A DNA stretch of 64,000 bases. Source: Cervus elaphus (taxonomy: Eukaryota > Chordata > Mammalia > Artiodactyla > Cervidae). The notes under the pieces are model-generated. The model saw nothing but the letters and a program-made list of their open reading frames with translations, was not told the origin of the DNA and searched no databases. Positions 47,521-58,728 of this stretch are shown here, piece after piece. Numbering within the stretch: position 1 is the first letter of the stretch; the number at the start of each line of letters is the position of its first letter. Where the stretch lies: assembly GCF_910594005.1 (NCBI RefSeq), contig NC_057832.1, forward strand, positions 99,273,152 to 99,337,151, in the 5' to 3' direction. The position numbers and the translations under genes are program-made.

Positions 47521-47735
47521 TATATCTTAGTGGTAAAGAACCCAGCTGCCAATGCAGGAGACAAAGAGACGCAGGTCCGATCTCTGGCTCAGGAAGATCC
47601 CCTGGAGGAGGGCATGGCAACCCACTCCATTACTCTTTCCTAGAGAATCCCATGGATAGAGAAACATGGCAGGCTGCAGTCCACGGGGTCGCACAGAGTT
47701 GGACACGACTGAAGGGCCTTAGCACAGCATGCATA
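47521..47735 (+). mobile_element. Bov-tA SINE
   Basis: Plus-strand copy lacking the first bases of the head, ending GGACACGACTGAAGG. Confidence 0.88.
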
Positions 47736-47855
47736 TATATAACATATGCTGTGATGTCAGGTGGCAATATAGGCTTGGGGAAAAAAGCAAGCTCTGAGGG
47801 TAGAGCCTGATGGAAGAAGTGTATTTTGGATGAGGCAGTTAAAAATGCCTTCATT

Positions 47856-47973
47856 TTTGGGCAACATAGCCATATGGCTTGCGGGATCTTAGTTCCCTGA
47901 CCAGGGATTGAACCCTGGGCCTCCAGCAGTGAAAGCATAGAGCCCTACCACTGCATCACCATGGAACTCCCCA
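47856..47973 (-). mobile_element. CHR-type SINE
   Basis: Reverse copy, GGATCTTAGTTCCCTGACC to ATGGAACTCCCC. Confidence 0.85.
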
Positions 47974-48321
47974 AAATGGCCTCGAATTTTAAAAATGATT
48001 AGATTCTAAACTAATTATAGACTTACAGGACTTTGCAAGGAAATGTACCTCACCCAATGCTGACATCTCATGCAATCATAGTGTGATATCAGAACCAAGG
48101 AATTGACGTTAGTGCAGCCCATAGAGCAATTCAGATTTCACCAGTCATACATGCACCATAGATCTATGTAATTTTATCTTAAGTGTAGCCTTGAGTAATC
48201 AACACAATCAAGGTACCAAAATGCATATATAAATCATATCTCAATAAAACTGTTATAAAAAAATACTCAGTTGTGCCATCATCACAAGACACATCATTGG
48301 TATCACATCTGCATAGCCACC

Positions 48322-48530
48322 TGTGTGCTCAGTCACTTCAGTTGTGTCTAACTCTTTGCCATGCTATGAACTGTAGCCTGCCAGGCTCCTCTGTCCATGA
48401 GATTCTCCAGGCAAGAATACTGGAGTGGGTTGCTGTTTCCTCCTCCAGGGGATCTTCCTGACCCAGGGATGGAACCCATGTCTCTTATGTCTCCTGTATT
48501 GGCAGGCAGGTTCTTTACCACTAGCACTAG
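48322..48530 (-). mobile_element. Bov-tA SINE in old L1
   Basis: CATAGCCAC occurs on both sides, a probable duplication. Confidence 0.9.
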
Positions 48531-48667
48531 CCATAGCCACACCCATTCCCTAACCCCTGGCAACCACTAATTCATTCTCCATCTTTATAATTATATTATT
48601 TCATGAATGTTACATATGAAATCATGGAGTAGATATCCTTTGAGATTGGTTTTTTTCTTTCAGTAAA

Positions 48668-49985
48668 AAGGTCAGTTTTCATTCCAATCCCAAAGAAGGG
48701 TAGTGCCAAAGAATGCTCAAACTACCATACAATTGTGCTTATTTCACATACTAGCAAGGTAATGCTCAAAATCTTTCTAGTTAGTCTTTAATAGTATGCA
48801 AACTGAGAAATTACAGATTATGAGCTGGATTTAGAAAAGGTAGACAAACCAGAGATCAAATGACCAACATGCTTTGTCACAGAAAAAGCAAGCGAATTCC
48901 AGAAAAACATCTACTTCAGTTTTATTGACTAAGTGAAAGCCTTTTACTGTATGGATCACAACAAATTGTGAAAAATTCTTAAAGAGATGCGAATATCAGA
49001 TCATCTCACCTGCCTCCTGAGAAACCTGTATGCAGATAGAGAAGCAAAAGTTAAACCAGACATGGACCAATGGACTGGTTCAAAATTGGGAAAGGAGTAC
49101 GTCAAGGCTGTATATTTTCACCCTGCTTTTTTAACTTCTATGCAGAGTGCAAAATGCTAGGCTGGATGAAGCACAAGCTGGAATCGAGATTGCCAGGAGA
49201 AATATCAACAACCTCAAATATGCAGATGATACCACCTTAATGGCAGAGAGTGAAGAGGAACTAAAGAGCCTCTTGATGAAGGTGAGAGAGGAGAGTGATA
49301 AAGCTGGCATAAAACTCAACATTCAAAAGGTGGAGATCATGGCATCCGATCCTATCACTTCATGAAACGATGGAAACAGTGGCAGACTGTATTTTCCTGG
49401 GCTCCAAAATCACTGTGGATGGTGACTGTGCCATGAAATTAAAAGACACTTGCTGCTTGAAAGAAAAGCTATGACAAACCTAGACAGCATATTAAAAAGC
49501 AGAGACGTCACTTTGCCAAAAAAGGTCCATATAGTGAAACTTATGATTTTTCCAGTAGTCATGTACAGATGTGAGAGTTGGACCATAAAAAAGGCTGAGT
49601 GCCAAAGAATTGATGCTTTCGAACTGTGGTGTTGGAGAAGACTCTTGAGAGTCCCTTGGACTGCAAGGAGATCAAACCAGTCAATCCTCAAGGAAATCAA
49701 CCCTGAGTATTCTTTGGAAGGACTGATGCTGAAGCTCCAATACTTTGGTCACCTGATGTGAAGAAATGACTCATTGGAAAATACCCTGATGCTGGGAAAG
49801 ATTGAAGGGAGGAGAAGAAAGGGGCAACAGAGGATGAGATGGTTGGATGGCATTACTGACTCAATGGACATGAGTTTGAGCAAGCTCCAGGAGATGATGA
49901 AGGACAGCAAAGTCTGGCATGCTGCATGCAGTCCAAGGGGTCACGAAGAGTCAGACATGACTTAGTGACTGAACAATGACAACAT
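48668..49985 (+). mobile_element. BovB LINE, reverse-transcriptase half
   Basis: The longest BovB piece here: about 1.3 kb covering the reverse-transcriptase core and 3' end. The catalytic motif reads Lys-Tyr-Ala-Asp-Asp-Thr-Thr near 49215-49235. Several stops and frame changes (for example after 49365) inactivate it. It interrupts an older minus-strand L1 whose sequence resumes on the far side. Confidence 0.9.
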
Positions 49986-50054
49986 AAATTCCTTGAGATT
50001 TGTCCAAGTTGTTACATATATCATTCCTTTTTATTGCTGACTACTGTTCCACGG

Positions 50055-50279
50055 CGGGCTTCCCACGTTGTGCAGTGGTAAAGAATCCTCCTTCAATGCA
50101 GAACACGTGAGTTTGATCCCTGGGTCAGGAAGTTCCCCTGCAGAAGGAAATGGCAGCCCACTCCAGTATTCTTGCCTGGGAAATCCCACGGACAGAAAAG
50201 CCTGGCGGGCTACAGTCCATAGGGTGGCAAAATTGTCAGACACAACTTAGTGATTAAACAGCAGCAGCGGCAGCAGCAG
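50055..50279 (+). mobile_element. Bov-tA SINE in old L1
   Basis: Flanked by TGTTCCACGG (50045-50054) and TGTTCCATGG (50280-50289), a duplication with one change. Its tail is a (CAG)n-like run. Confidence 0.92.
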
Positions 50280-51061
50280 TGTTCCATGGTATGGATGTAC
50301 CACAGTTTGTTTAACCATTCACCCATTAAAAGACATTTGGTTAGTTTTTCGGTTTTGAGATATTGCAGATAAAACTGCTATGAACATTGATGTACAAGTT
50401 CCTGCATGGAAATAAGCCTTTGTTTCTTTTGGCTAAATGCCCAGAAGTGTGATTGTTTGGGTTGTATGCTAAGTATATGCATGCTCTTTTCAGAGGGGCT
50501 GGTTTCCAGAGAGACTGTATTGGTTTACATCGCCCAGCAATGTGTGAGTGATCCAGTTTGTCCCCAGCCTTGCCAACATTCGGTGTTAATCATGTTTTTC
50601 ACTTTAGCCATTTTGGTAAGTATTCCTGATTATCTCATTGTAGTTTAATTTGCATTTGTCTCATGACTAATGATGTTGAATATCTTTTGATGGACTATTT
50701 GCCACCTATATATTCTCTTCAATGAGACCGTTTTGCCCATTTTCTGATGAAATTGTTTGTTTTTTTAATGTTGAGTTTTGAGAGTTCTTTATATATTCCA
50801 GATTCTAGATCTTTGTCAGATATGTGATTTGCAAATATTTTCTCCCAGTCTATAATGTCTTTTCATTCTCTTAACAGTGTCTTTTGCAGAGCTAACATTT
50901 TAAAAATTCTGATAAGGTCCAATTTATTTTTTTTCTTATGGGTCATTCTTTTGATATCAAGTCTAAGAACTCTTTGCTGAATCCTAAGTCTTTAAAATTT
51001 TCTCCTATGTTTTTTTTCCTAGAAATTTTATAGTTTAATATTCGCATGATTAATGAATTAA

Positions 51062-51275
51062 TTAATGGCTGCACTGGGTCTTTGTTACTGCATGTGGACT
51101 TTCTGAGTTGCAGCAAGCAAGGGAATATAGTTTTAGAGCTTGCAGATCACAAGCTCTAGGGTGCACAGGCTCTGTTGCCCTGTGGCATTTGGGATCTTCC
51201 TAGACCAGGGATTGAACCAGTGTCCCCTGCATTGCAAGGAGGATTCTTAACAACTGCACCACCAGGGAAGCACTA
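51062..51275 (-). mobile_element. CHR-type SINE in old L1
   Basis: Reverse copy of the long CHR form: GGCTGCACTGGGTCTTTG to CCACCAGGGAAGCAC. Confidence 0.8.
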
Positions 51276-51864
51276 CAAGATAATTTTGAGTTAATTTTTG
51301 TATAAGCTGTAAAGTTTAGGTTGTTTCATAATTTTGCTTACGATGTCTAATTTCTCTAGCACCATTTATTGAAAAGATTACCCCTCTTCCATTGAATTTA
51401 TTTTGCTACTTTGTCAAAAATTAATTGGGCATATTTGGGGGCATACTTAAGAATTCTCTATTCTATTTCATTGATCAATGTATCTTTCTGTCAGTGCCAC
51501 ATTGTCTTGATCACTGTAGCTTTATAGTAAGCTTTAGAATCAAATTATTCCTCCCACTTTATTCTTCTTTTCCAAAAACTGTTTTGGCTATACTAGGGTC
51601 TTTCACTTTCTATATAAATTTTGGAATAAGCTTGTCTATGTCTGCAGAGAAACTTGCTGAAATTTCAGTAGGAATTGTGTTAGAGATTTAGGGAAAATTG
51701 ACTTCTTTACTATGTTGAATCTTCCAATCTATAAACAAGTGTGTCTCTCCAAGGATTTAAGTTGTCTCTCATTCCTTTCATGAGCATTGAATAGTTTTCT
51801 TCATACAGGTCTTACACATATTTTTGGTAGACACATATAGAAGTATTTTATTTTCTTTGGAGCA

Positions 51865-52730
51865 GTTATAAAGAATGTCTTCTTGAGGAGAAATAGTTGA
51901 AAGAGACCTGAGAGAAGGGAGAAGATGAAAGTGAACAAGAGTCAAAGGTTCTGAGGCAGGTGTTTGCTTGATGTGTGAAAGGACCAGCAAAAAGAACATG
52001 TTTAGATGGAGTGAGCTAGAAAAAGAGTGGGGCTTCCCTGGTGGCTCAGACAGTGAAGAATCTGCTTGCAGTGTGGGAGACTAGGGGTCGATCCCTGGGT
52101 AGGGAAGATTTCCTGGAGAAGAGCATGGCAATCCACTCCAGTATTCTTGCCTGGAGGATTCCATGGAAGAGGAGCCTAGAGGGCTACAGTCCATGGGGTC
52201 ACAAAGAGTCCGACACAACTGAGCAACTAACACACACAGAGAAAAAGAGTAGCGGCAAATGAGATCCAGGAGGTTGCCAGGGGTCAACAGCACCTTGGTG
52301 AAGTCATGATAAGATCTTGGAATTTACCTTGAATGTGGTGAGATGCCATTAGAGAGTTCTGAGCACAGGGATGCTATGATCTGACTTACATTTTCAATGG
52401 ATCACCCTGGCACCTGGCTGGAGAGTTGACTGTAGGAGGGTATAGGGAACAGAGTGCTCCGTATAGGGTATACCCGTATAGGGCATAGGGAAACAGGAAG
52501 CTCCTGGAGTGGCCCAGGAGACGGACGATGGGAGCTCCAGCCTGGTTGACAGCTGTGGAGGTAATGAGGAGTAGTTTGAGTCTAGACATATTTCAAATGT
52601 GTAGCTGACAGGAATACACTGATGGATTGACTGTGGGATGTAACACCAAGAAAAGAGTTAAGGATGAGTCAAAGGTTCTTGCCCTGGGTGCAACTGGGTA
52701 AATGGTGGTGCCATTTATTGAGAAGAGGAA
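51865..52730 (+). repeat. Old mammalian interspersed repeat, family not assigned
   Basis: Resembles a widespread old repeat (GATGCCATTAGAGAGTTCTG, TCTGACTTACATTTTCAATGG) whose name I cannot fix; a related stretch lies at 61690-61930. A Bov-tA sits inside. The segment 52440-52490 adds several TATAGGG words and a GGGTATACCC palindrome (52466-52475). Confidence 0.5.
52029..52239 (+). mobile_element. Bov-tA SINE with 11-bp duplication
   Basis: Flanked by AGAAAAAGAGT at 52018-52028 and 52240-52250. Confidence 0.94.
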
Positions 52731-52744
52731 AACTATGTTCTCTC

Positions 52745-53107
52745 TTTTTTTTTTTGCTTTTTTTTTCTTCCTTTTTTTTTAAAAAGAAATTATAGTTATT
52801 AATAATTTATAATGTTGCATTAATTTCTGCTGTATAGCAAAGTGATTCAGTTATACACACACACACATATATATATATACACATTCTTTTTTATGCACAT
52901 TCTTTTTATATCTTCCTTTCCATTATGATTTATCATAGAATATTGAATATAGTTCTGTGCTATACAGTAGCACCTTTGTTGTTTATCTATTCTATATGTA
53001 AAAGCTTGCATCTATTAATCCTAACCTCCCACTCCATGTCTCCCCCAACCTCCTCCCCCTTGGCAACAAGTCTGTTCTCTATGTCCATGATTCTGAAAAA
53101 CTATATT
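52745..53107 (-). mobile_element. L1 3' end, inverted
   Basis: T-rich tail followed by reverse L1 3' text (TGCTGTATAGCAAAGTGATT, TATGATTTATCATAGAATAT). It includes short (CA)n and (AT)n runs at 52855-52880. Confidence 0.85.
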
Positions 53108-53229
53108 CTTTAGTATAAAAACAGAACTGTCTCTGCACAGAAAAACTGAAAACCTGAAATACCATGTGCAGTCAGACTGAAATGGGTAAGATTACTCTAT
53201 CCCAAACCAGGCTCATTTCTACACTGTTA

Positions 53230-54335
53230 ACTACCAGTTGGACTTCCTGCAATTACTGAAATGGCACAAAAGTCCTTAATTTTGATGAGGTGCCATTTGT
53301 CTATATTTTCTTTTATTGCCTATAATTTGGATGTCATAGCCTTGAAATCATTGCCAAATTCAATGTCATTCAGATTTTCCCCACTGTCTTCTAAGATTTT
53401 TGTAGTTTTAGCTTTTACGTGTAAGTTTTTTTATCCATTTTGACTTCATGTTTATTGTGTAAGATAAAGGTACAACTTCATTCTTTTGCATATAAATATC
53501 CAATTTTCCCCAACACTTCTTGTTGAAAAGACGACTATCATTTTCCTATTGAATAGTCTTGGTACCTTCTAGAAAATTAATTGGTCATATAAGTAAGAGT
53601 TAATTTTCAGGCTGTCTATTCCATTATATTGGCCTATATGTCTATCCTTATGCCAATATCATGGACTTCTCTGGTGGCACTAGTGATAAAGAACCTGCCT
53701 GCCAATGCATGAGATGTAAGAGATGCTGGTTTGATTCCTGGTTGGGAAGATCCCCTGGAAGAGGGCATGGCAATCCACTCCAACATTCTTGCATGGAGAA
53801 TCCCATGGACAGAGGAGCCTGGTGGGCTACAGTCCAAAAGTTCACAGAGTTGAACACGACTAAAGCAACTTAGCAAAGCACATGCCAGTATCATCATGTT
53901 TTAATTGTTGGAGATTTATAGTAAGTTTTAAAACTGGGAAAAGTAAGTCCTCTAATTTTATTAATCTTTTCTCAAGATTGTTTTGTCTATTCAGGGCCCC
54001 TTGTAATTCTATAAGTATTTGAGGATCAAACTACTTGTCCATTTCTGTGATAAAGGCTGTTGGAATTTTGATAGGGATTGTGTTAAATCTATAGATTGCT
54101 TTCGAAGTATTAACATCTGAACATTGTTAAGTCTTCCTATCCATGAACACAGAATGTTTTTCCATTTATTTAGATATTCTTTAATTTCTTTCAGCAACAT
54201 TTTGTAGTTTTCAGTGTACAAGTTTTTCACCTTCTAGGTTAAATTTATTCTTAAGTATTTAATTCTTTTAGATGCTTTGTAAATGGAATTGCCATCTTAA
54301 TTTCCTTTTCAGAACATTCATTTCTGATGTATTGA
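53230..54335 (-). mobile_element. Old L1 ORF2 fragment with SINE insertion
   Basis: Reverse L1 text parallel to part of 50900-51780, so a separate copy. A Bov-tA splits it at 53663-53881. Confidence 0.82.
53663..53881 (+). mobile_element. Bov-tA SINE in old L1
   Basis: ATGCCAATATCAT (53650-53662) and ATGCCAGTATCAT (53882-53894) flank it, a duplication with one change. Confidence 0.9.
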
Positions 54336-54544
54336 AACACAACTGATAATATCTCATCTTTATAAGAAAAGAAAAAGGAACTTAGACTAAGTTGTTCAAA
54401 GGCCCTTGGCTAATCAGGTTTCTTAACTCCAAATCGATTGTGCTCCTTCTCTGAGAAGGTAGTTATTCTAGCCCCTTCCCCATTTTATCCCTTCCATCTG
54501 AATTGATGCTCTTACTTGTTAAATAAGAAATACAATAAAGAAAG

Positions 54545-54753
54545 GGCTTCCCTGGTGGCTCAGCTGGTAGAGTCTGCCTATAATGCAGGAGACCTGGGTT
54601 CAATTCCTGGGTCAGGAAGATCCCCTGGAGAAGGGAATGGCAACCCACTCCGGTATCCTCGCCTGGAGAATCCATGGACAGAGGAGTCTGGTGGGCTACA
54701 ACACATGGGGTCACAAAGAGTCAGACACAACTGAGTGACTAACACTTTCACAG
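54545..54753 (+). mobile_element. Bov-tA SINE with 11-bp duplication
   Basis: Flanked by AATAAAGAAAG at 54534-54544 and 54754-54764. Confidence 0.94.
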
Positions 54754-54764
54754 AATAAAGAAAG

Positions 54765-55291
54765 ACGTGGAGCCCTGCAAGAATTATCCTCCAGATTCGA
54801 GCCAGTGTGACAACTGAACTGTAAGGAAGCAAGCAAAGCCTCAAGGATATCCATGCATAGCCCATACATACTTTGATGTTCATTCTTTTCAAGTGGAGGG
54901 CCCAGAGGCAAATAAAGAGTCAACATTGAATGCATGACCTCAAAATGCCAAAATATTTGGTGAGAATGACTCAGAAATCAAGAAGCTACTTGTAGCAAAT
55001 CGAGTACTATAATACATTGTCACACAGGAGAGCTTCTCTTGGACCAGATAGAAGGACTGTGTTATGACATGCAGACGGGGTTAAGACTCTGGAGGAACTG
55101 GGTGGGGGGTGGCTCAGGTTCAGGAGAGGAGGAGCAGTTCACACTCCACCACCATGAGGTTGGAGACCAGGAGTGTGTCAAATCACTCAGAAGTCTCTAG
55201 AAGACACTGTTGATCCTGCCCTGCCTGAAGGAGGGGATGGATGAGCTTTCTCCAGGACCTTGAATACCATTCAAGAACCACCAAGAACAGG
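54765..55291 (+). other. Intergenic, no gene recognised
   Basis: Unique-looking; nothing assignable. Confidence 0.45.
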
Positions 55292-55483
55292 ACTTTCCTG
55301 TGTGTCCAGTGGTTAAAAATCCTTGCAGTGCAGGGACTGGGGAACTAACATCCCACATCCCACCATGCAGTTAAGCCCAAGGGCCATAACTACTGAGCCC
55401 ATGTGCTCTGGAGCCTGCTCTGGAGCCTCAACATGATGCAACTGAGACATGTAGCCAAATAAATAATTTTTTTTTTTTTTTTT
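55292..55483 (+). mobile_element. CHR-type SINE
   Basis: GGACTTTCCTGTGTGTCCAG head and a T-rich tail at 55468-55485. Confidence 0.78.
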
Positions 55484-56159
55484 AAAGAACCACCAGGAAA
55501 TCTTCTCTTCCCCAGTCCTCATTGAACATTTTCCATCCTGTCCTGAAACTGCTGTCTGACAGGACCTAGAATTTTGACTTCCTGGAGTGCGAGTCTCAAG
55601 GAGTTGAGAAATGAGCACATCTTCTCCCTCCTCCTAAAGGGAAGAACTTTCTGAATGGAAGACAACACTGTAGGGTCGTCTCAATTCATACTCTTCAATC
55701 TCTTGCATAAAGGATTTATCTTACATTGACGTGATTCTTTCTCAAAAGATGATGGGATTCTTCTACCTTCCCAGAAATTCCAGACAAGGGACCATATAGC
55801 TTTCATTCTTGAAGAACTGCTAACATTTTTAGGCAGAGAGGTCAGGGACTGCATGAGCACTTGCATAGGTTTCTCCCTAATGCGTGGAATACTGAGAAAA
55901 TCCCATAGGGCTTCAACGCTGTCACAGTAACAACAGGATAGAAAATAAGGGGAGAAAGTTCCCAAAGCAAAGCAACGGTATGGTGTTATGCAACCTGCTC
56001 TGCGACTCAAACTTCAGAATAACAGCCATTTCATTTATATCACAGAAAAAAATAACTGTGGTAGGTCATAAGGTTTTAAATTATTTTTCCAGTAGGAATA
56101 TTACGCCCTGATGACATAGACTATTTCCACTTCTTCCATAAATCACCAGCACTTCCCTC

Positions 56160-56720
56160 AAAATGGTCCGTTGTCTCCAGACTCTCACCCTTCATACCAT
56201 CCTCACATTGACAGATTAATGTTCTTACATGTATCACTCCTCTGATCAAAATTTTTCACTGCTTCCTATCACCAACAGAATGAAACCTGAATTCCTCTGT
56301 ATGCCGTTTGTAATTTCTTACCAATCAGCTTCCCTGCTTACCCACTACTACGTCCTGATGGCCAGGCTGGTCATGCTCTGAGCTATCGTCATAGTTTCCT
56401 CCCCTTGTAATGCCAGCTGGGCTCCTCTCTACTTTTCTAACTCCTCCTACTTACACTTCAGGGCTAGATTCAAATCCCTACTTCTCCACTTCTATCCACG
56501 CTGACCTTCCGCTGCTATAAATTCCTAGGGAACACTCTCACCATATCCCTCATTTTGGCACCTTATTTATCCAGTGATTAGTATGCATATCTAACTGCAC
56601 TGGATACTCTGTGGGTAGAGAGAATAGAGTAAGGTCCTTGGCTTAGAGGAGGAGACTTTGCTGCTTTGTCATAATGTATTACTGTTTCTTGAGGGCAAGC
56701 CTTGTCTCCATGGTAAAAAT
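56160..56720 (+). mobile_element. Probable L2 LINE 3' region
   Basis: Diverged L2-like text (CTCACCCTTCATACCATCC..., ATTTTTCACTGCTTCCTATC, TTCTTGAGGGCAAGCC). Confidence 0.55.
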
Positions 56721-56729
56721 CCAAGATCT

Positions 56730-57600
56730 CAAGTTCTTCAAGTATGTCATCCCTATCATGGTGCCACATACATCCTAGGATTTCAGAAAAAGACTTGTTA
56801 AATTGAATTAAATCCTCTCGGGCTTATGCACTACTTGAGGATGATAGCTGAAGTGCAATAGCTAATCTGCTCTAAAATGGCCAAGCCTGACAGGACTAGT
56901 CCACCTGGGCTAGGCTGAAGGGGTTGGGGTTGGGGTTGTGGTGAGAAAGGAAAAGCCACCCTAGTGTGCTGCCCCATGAACAGCAGGAAGAATTGCTCAC
57001 TGCAAGTCCACTCTCCTGGCTGGACTATTGGTTATTTAGAAGTGGAAACCACTGCAGGGTGAAATCAAATCCCGTGACTGACAGGCAAAAGAGTGAGAAA
57101 ATGTAAAGAATGGCAGAGTAGGGAAGGAGAGCAGCTTAAACCTCCTGGGCCAGCCTACAAGTAGCCTATGAGCAGCAAAGGGCCATCAGAGAGGGACTGG
57201 CCTCTTTCCGCCATAACCAAAGACGCCAGGGCCAGCCATTGGCAACCACAGTTTAGAGTTTCACACATTAGCAATAAAGTAGCAATAAAGGCTTGATGCC
57301 TACACTTTTGGTTTCCAGACACATGCTGTCTGAATGCTCTCTGAAAGCAGGAGCGGCTGCCTGGAGTGACTTTGAGGTCATCTCTCACACAGGTCCCTAG
57401 CTGGAAGGACTTGGACAGCAGAGACTCCAAATGGTGGTCTTCTCCATGGAGCTCTGGAACAAGCTGAAAGATCTAACCAAAAGCAGAAAAGACTGGCAGA
57501 CTGGGGAGCAGGGCGGGATCTTCTAGATGCAGTAGAAGCTTCAGCTGACTTCAGGCATCCCTTGTCTCTCCCACATAAACCAGAAGAGTCCACTCTATGC
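56730..57600 (+). other. Upstream flank of SMO, no gene recognised
   Basis: Mostly unique. A telomere-like GGGGTT triplet lies at 56920-56937. The repeat-poor stretch toward 57600 may hold distal SMO regulatory sites; none can be named by eye. Confidence 0.5.
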
Positions 57601-57689
57601 AGACAGCCAAGTTGAACGATCATCAGGCCAGTCAAGATGCCCGCTGAGTCTTGTGGCAACTACTGGCCACGATTTCCGATTTCCACCCA

Positions 57690-58403
57690 TCTTGTGCCCC
57701 GAGGCAGCGGCGAGGTCACCGGAGCCCCCTGGCCTGGGCCTCTCCAGGCGCCCGGAACATTGAAGCTCCAGCTCCTCCTTTCTCGCATCCCTCCCCTCCT
57801 CTTCCCTCCCTCGGCCAGTCCCTCCCCCAGCCGGGGGGTGGGAGGGGGACGGGCAGGCTTGGCTCGGCGAGGCCCGTGCATTCCAGAGAGCCAAGCGAGC
57901 TAGAGCAACAAAGGAGCCGGGTAGTTGGCGGGGAGAAGTCGGGGGGCTGAGGCGCGGTAACGCGAAGGGGGCGTCTGGAAGGCGGGCTGGCGCGGGGGCG
58001 GAGCCGGGGACCCAGTCCCGCACCCCCGGCCCGCGCCTGGCCTCCATCGTGGGGCCAGGAGGTGGTTTTAATGGTGGGAGAAGGAATGGGGCTGGAGATT
58101 GGGGGCCCAGGGGGCTCCCGGGGGTGAAGATAACTTGGATTGCCAGGAAAGGGTAGAGAGTTGTGCATCCCGGCCCGGGCCTCCGCCGCCCAACATGGGC
58201 CCCGGGTTCCAAAGTTTGCGAAGTTGGGTGCCGAGGGCCCGAGGCGCGCGGGGCGTCCGGGGGGACCCGGCACCGGACTCTCGGGGCGCACAGGTCGCCT
58301 GAGCCGCGTCTGTGGTCCCCAGGGTGGCGCGTGTGGCCGGGGGGGTGGGCTCCGGAGAGCGGGCGGGGGCGCTGGAGCTTCTGCTGAGTTGGCGGGTTTG
58401 GCC
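57690..58403 (+). promoter_or_regulatory. SMO: SMO CpG-island promoter and 5' UTR
   Basis: Dense CpG sequence from about 57700 to 58800 surrounds SMO exon 1. A GGGGCGGAG box lies near 57995-58003 and further GC boxes are scattered; no TATA box is seen. Transcription start is unknown; 57950-58150 is likely (inference). The minus strand is also open for long stretches here, but this is typical of GC-rich DNA that lacks stop codons. Confidence 0.75.
58195..58302 (+). other. Upstream ORF ahead of SMO (35 codons plus stop)
   Basis: ATG at 58195 has A at -3 and G at +4, a good initiation context, and runs out of frame with SMO to a TGA at 58300-58302, 101 bases before the SMO ATG. It could dampen SMO translation and allow reinitiation if the mRNA starts upstream of it. 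The peptide is Arg/Gly/Pro-rich and resembles no family I know. Confidence 0.45.
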
Positions 58404-58728
58404 ATGGCCGCTGCCCGCCTCGCACGGGGGCCGGAGCTCCTGCTTCTGGGGCTGCTGCTGGTGGTAGGGGGCCCGAGCCGGGGGGCGGCCTTGAGCGGGA
58501 ACGCGACCCGGCCGGGGCCCTGGAGCGCGGGCGGGAGCGCGAGGAGGAGCGCGGCCGTGACCGGCCCTCCGCCGCTGCTGAGCCACTGCGGCCGGGCCGC
58601 CCCCTGCGAGCCGCTGCGCTACAACGTGTGCCTGGGCTCGGCGCTGCCCTACGGGGCCACCTCCACGCTGCTGGCCGGGGACTCCGACTCCCAGGAGGAG
58701 GCGCACGGCAAGCTCGTGCTCTGGTCGG
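58404..58728 (+). CDS. SMO: Smoothened coding exon 1 (residues 1-108, gene continues past window)
   Basis: Smoothened is the class F (Frizzled-type) seven-pass receptor that carries the Hedgehog signal from PTCH1 to GLI factors at the primary cilium. This exon encodes a Leu-rich signal peptide (about 1-28), a Gly/Ser/Arg-rich linker with an Asn33-Ala-Thr glycosylation sequon, and the start of the extracellular cysteine-rich domain (Cys62, Cys68, Cys76; His-Cys-Gly-Arg and Arg-Tyr-Asn-Val-Cys motifs). It ends one base into codon 109 at the donor GTAAGC (58729), a phase 1 intron. The start has G at -3 and G at +4. By my recall of human SMO, this exon is two residues shorter, the loss being in the signal-peptide leucine run. 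The remaining exons of the about 785-residue protein lie beyond the window. Confidence 0.97.

Larger units (their letters stand above)
47995..51860 (-). mobile_element. Old L1 of about 2 kb, expanded to 3.9 kb by four nested insertions
   Basis: Reverse-strand L1 sequence runs in order from 3' region to ORF2, broken by Bov-tA (48322-48530), BovB (48668-49985), Bov-tA (50055-50279) and a CHR-type SINE (51062-51275). The L1 text resumes after each (for example GAGATTTGTCCAAGTTGTTAC right after the BovB). Confidence 0.85.

Noticed and set aside
58140..58403. Apparent in-frame N-terminal extension of SMO
   Set aside because: The frame is open, but the codon at 58140 is TTG, not ATG, and no in-frame ATG lies before 58404. 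An extension would also bury the signal peptide.
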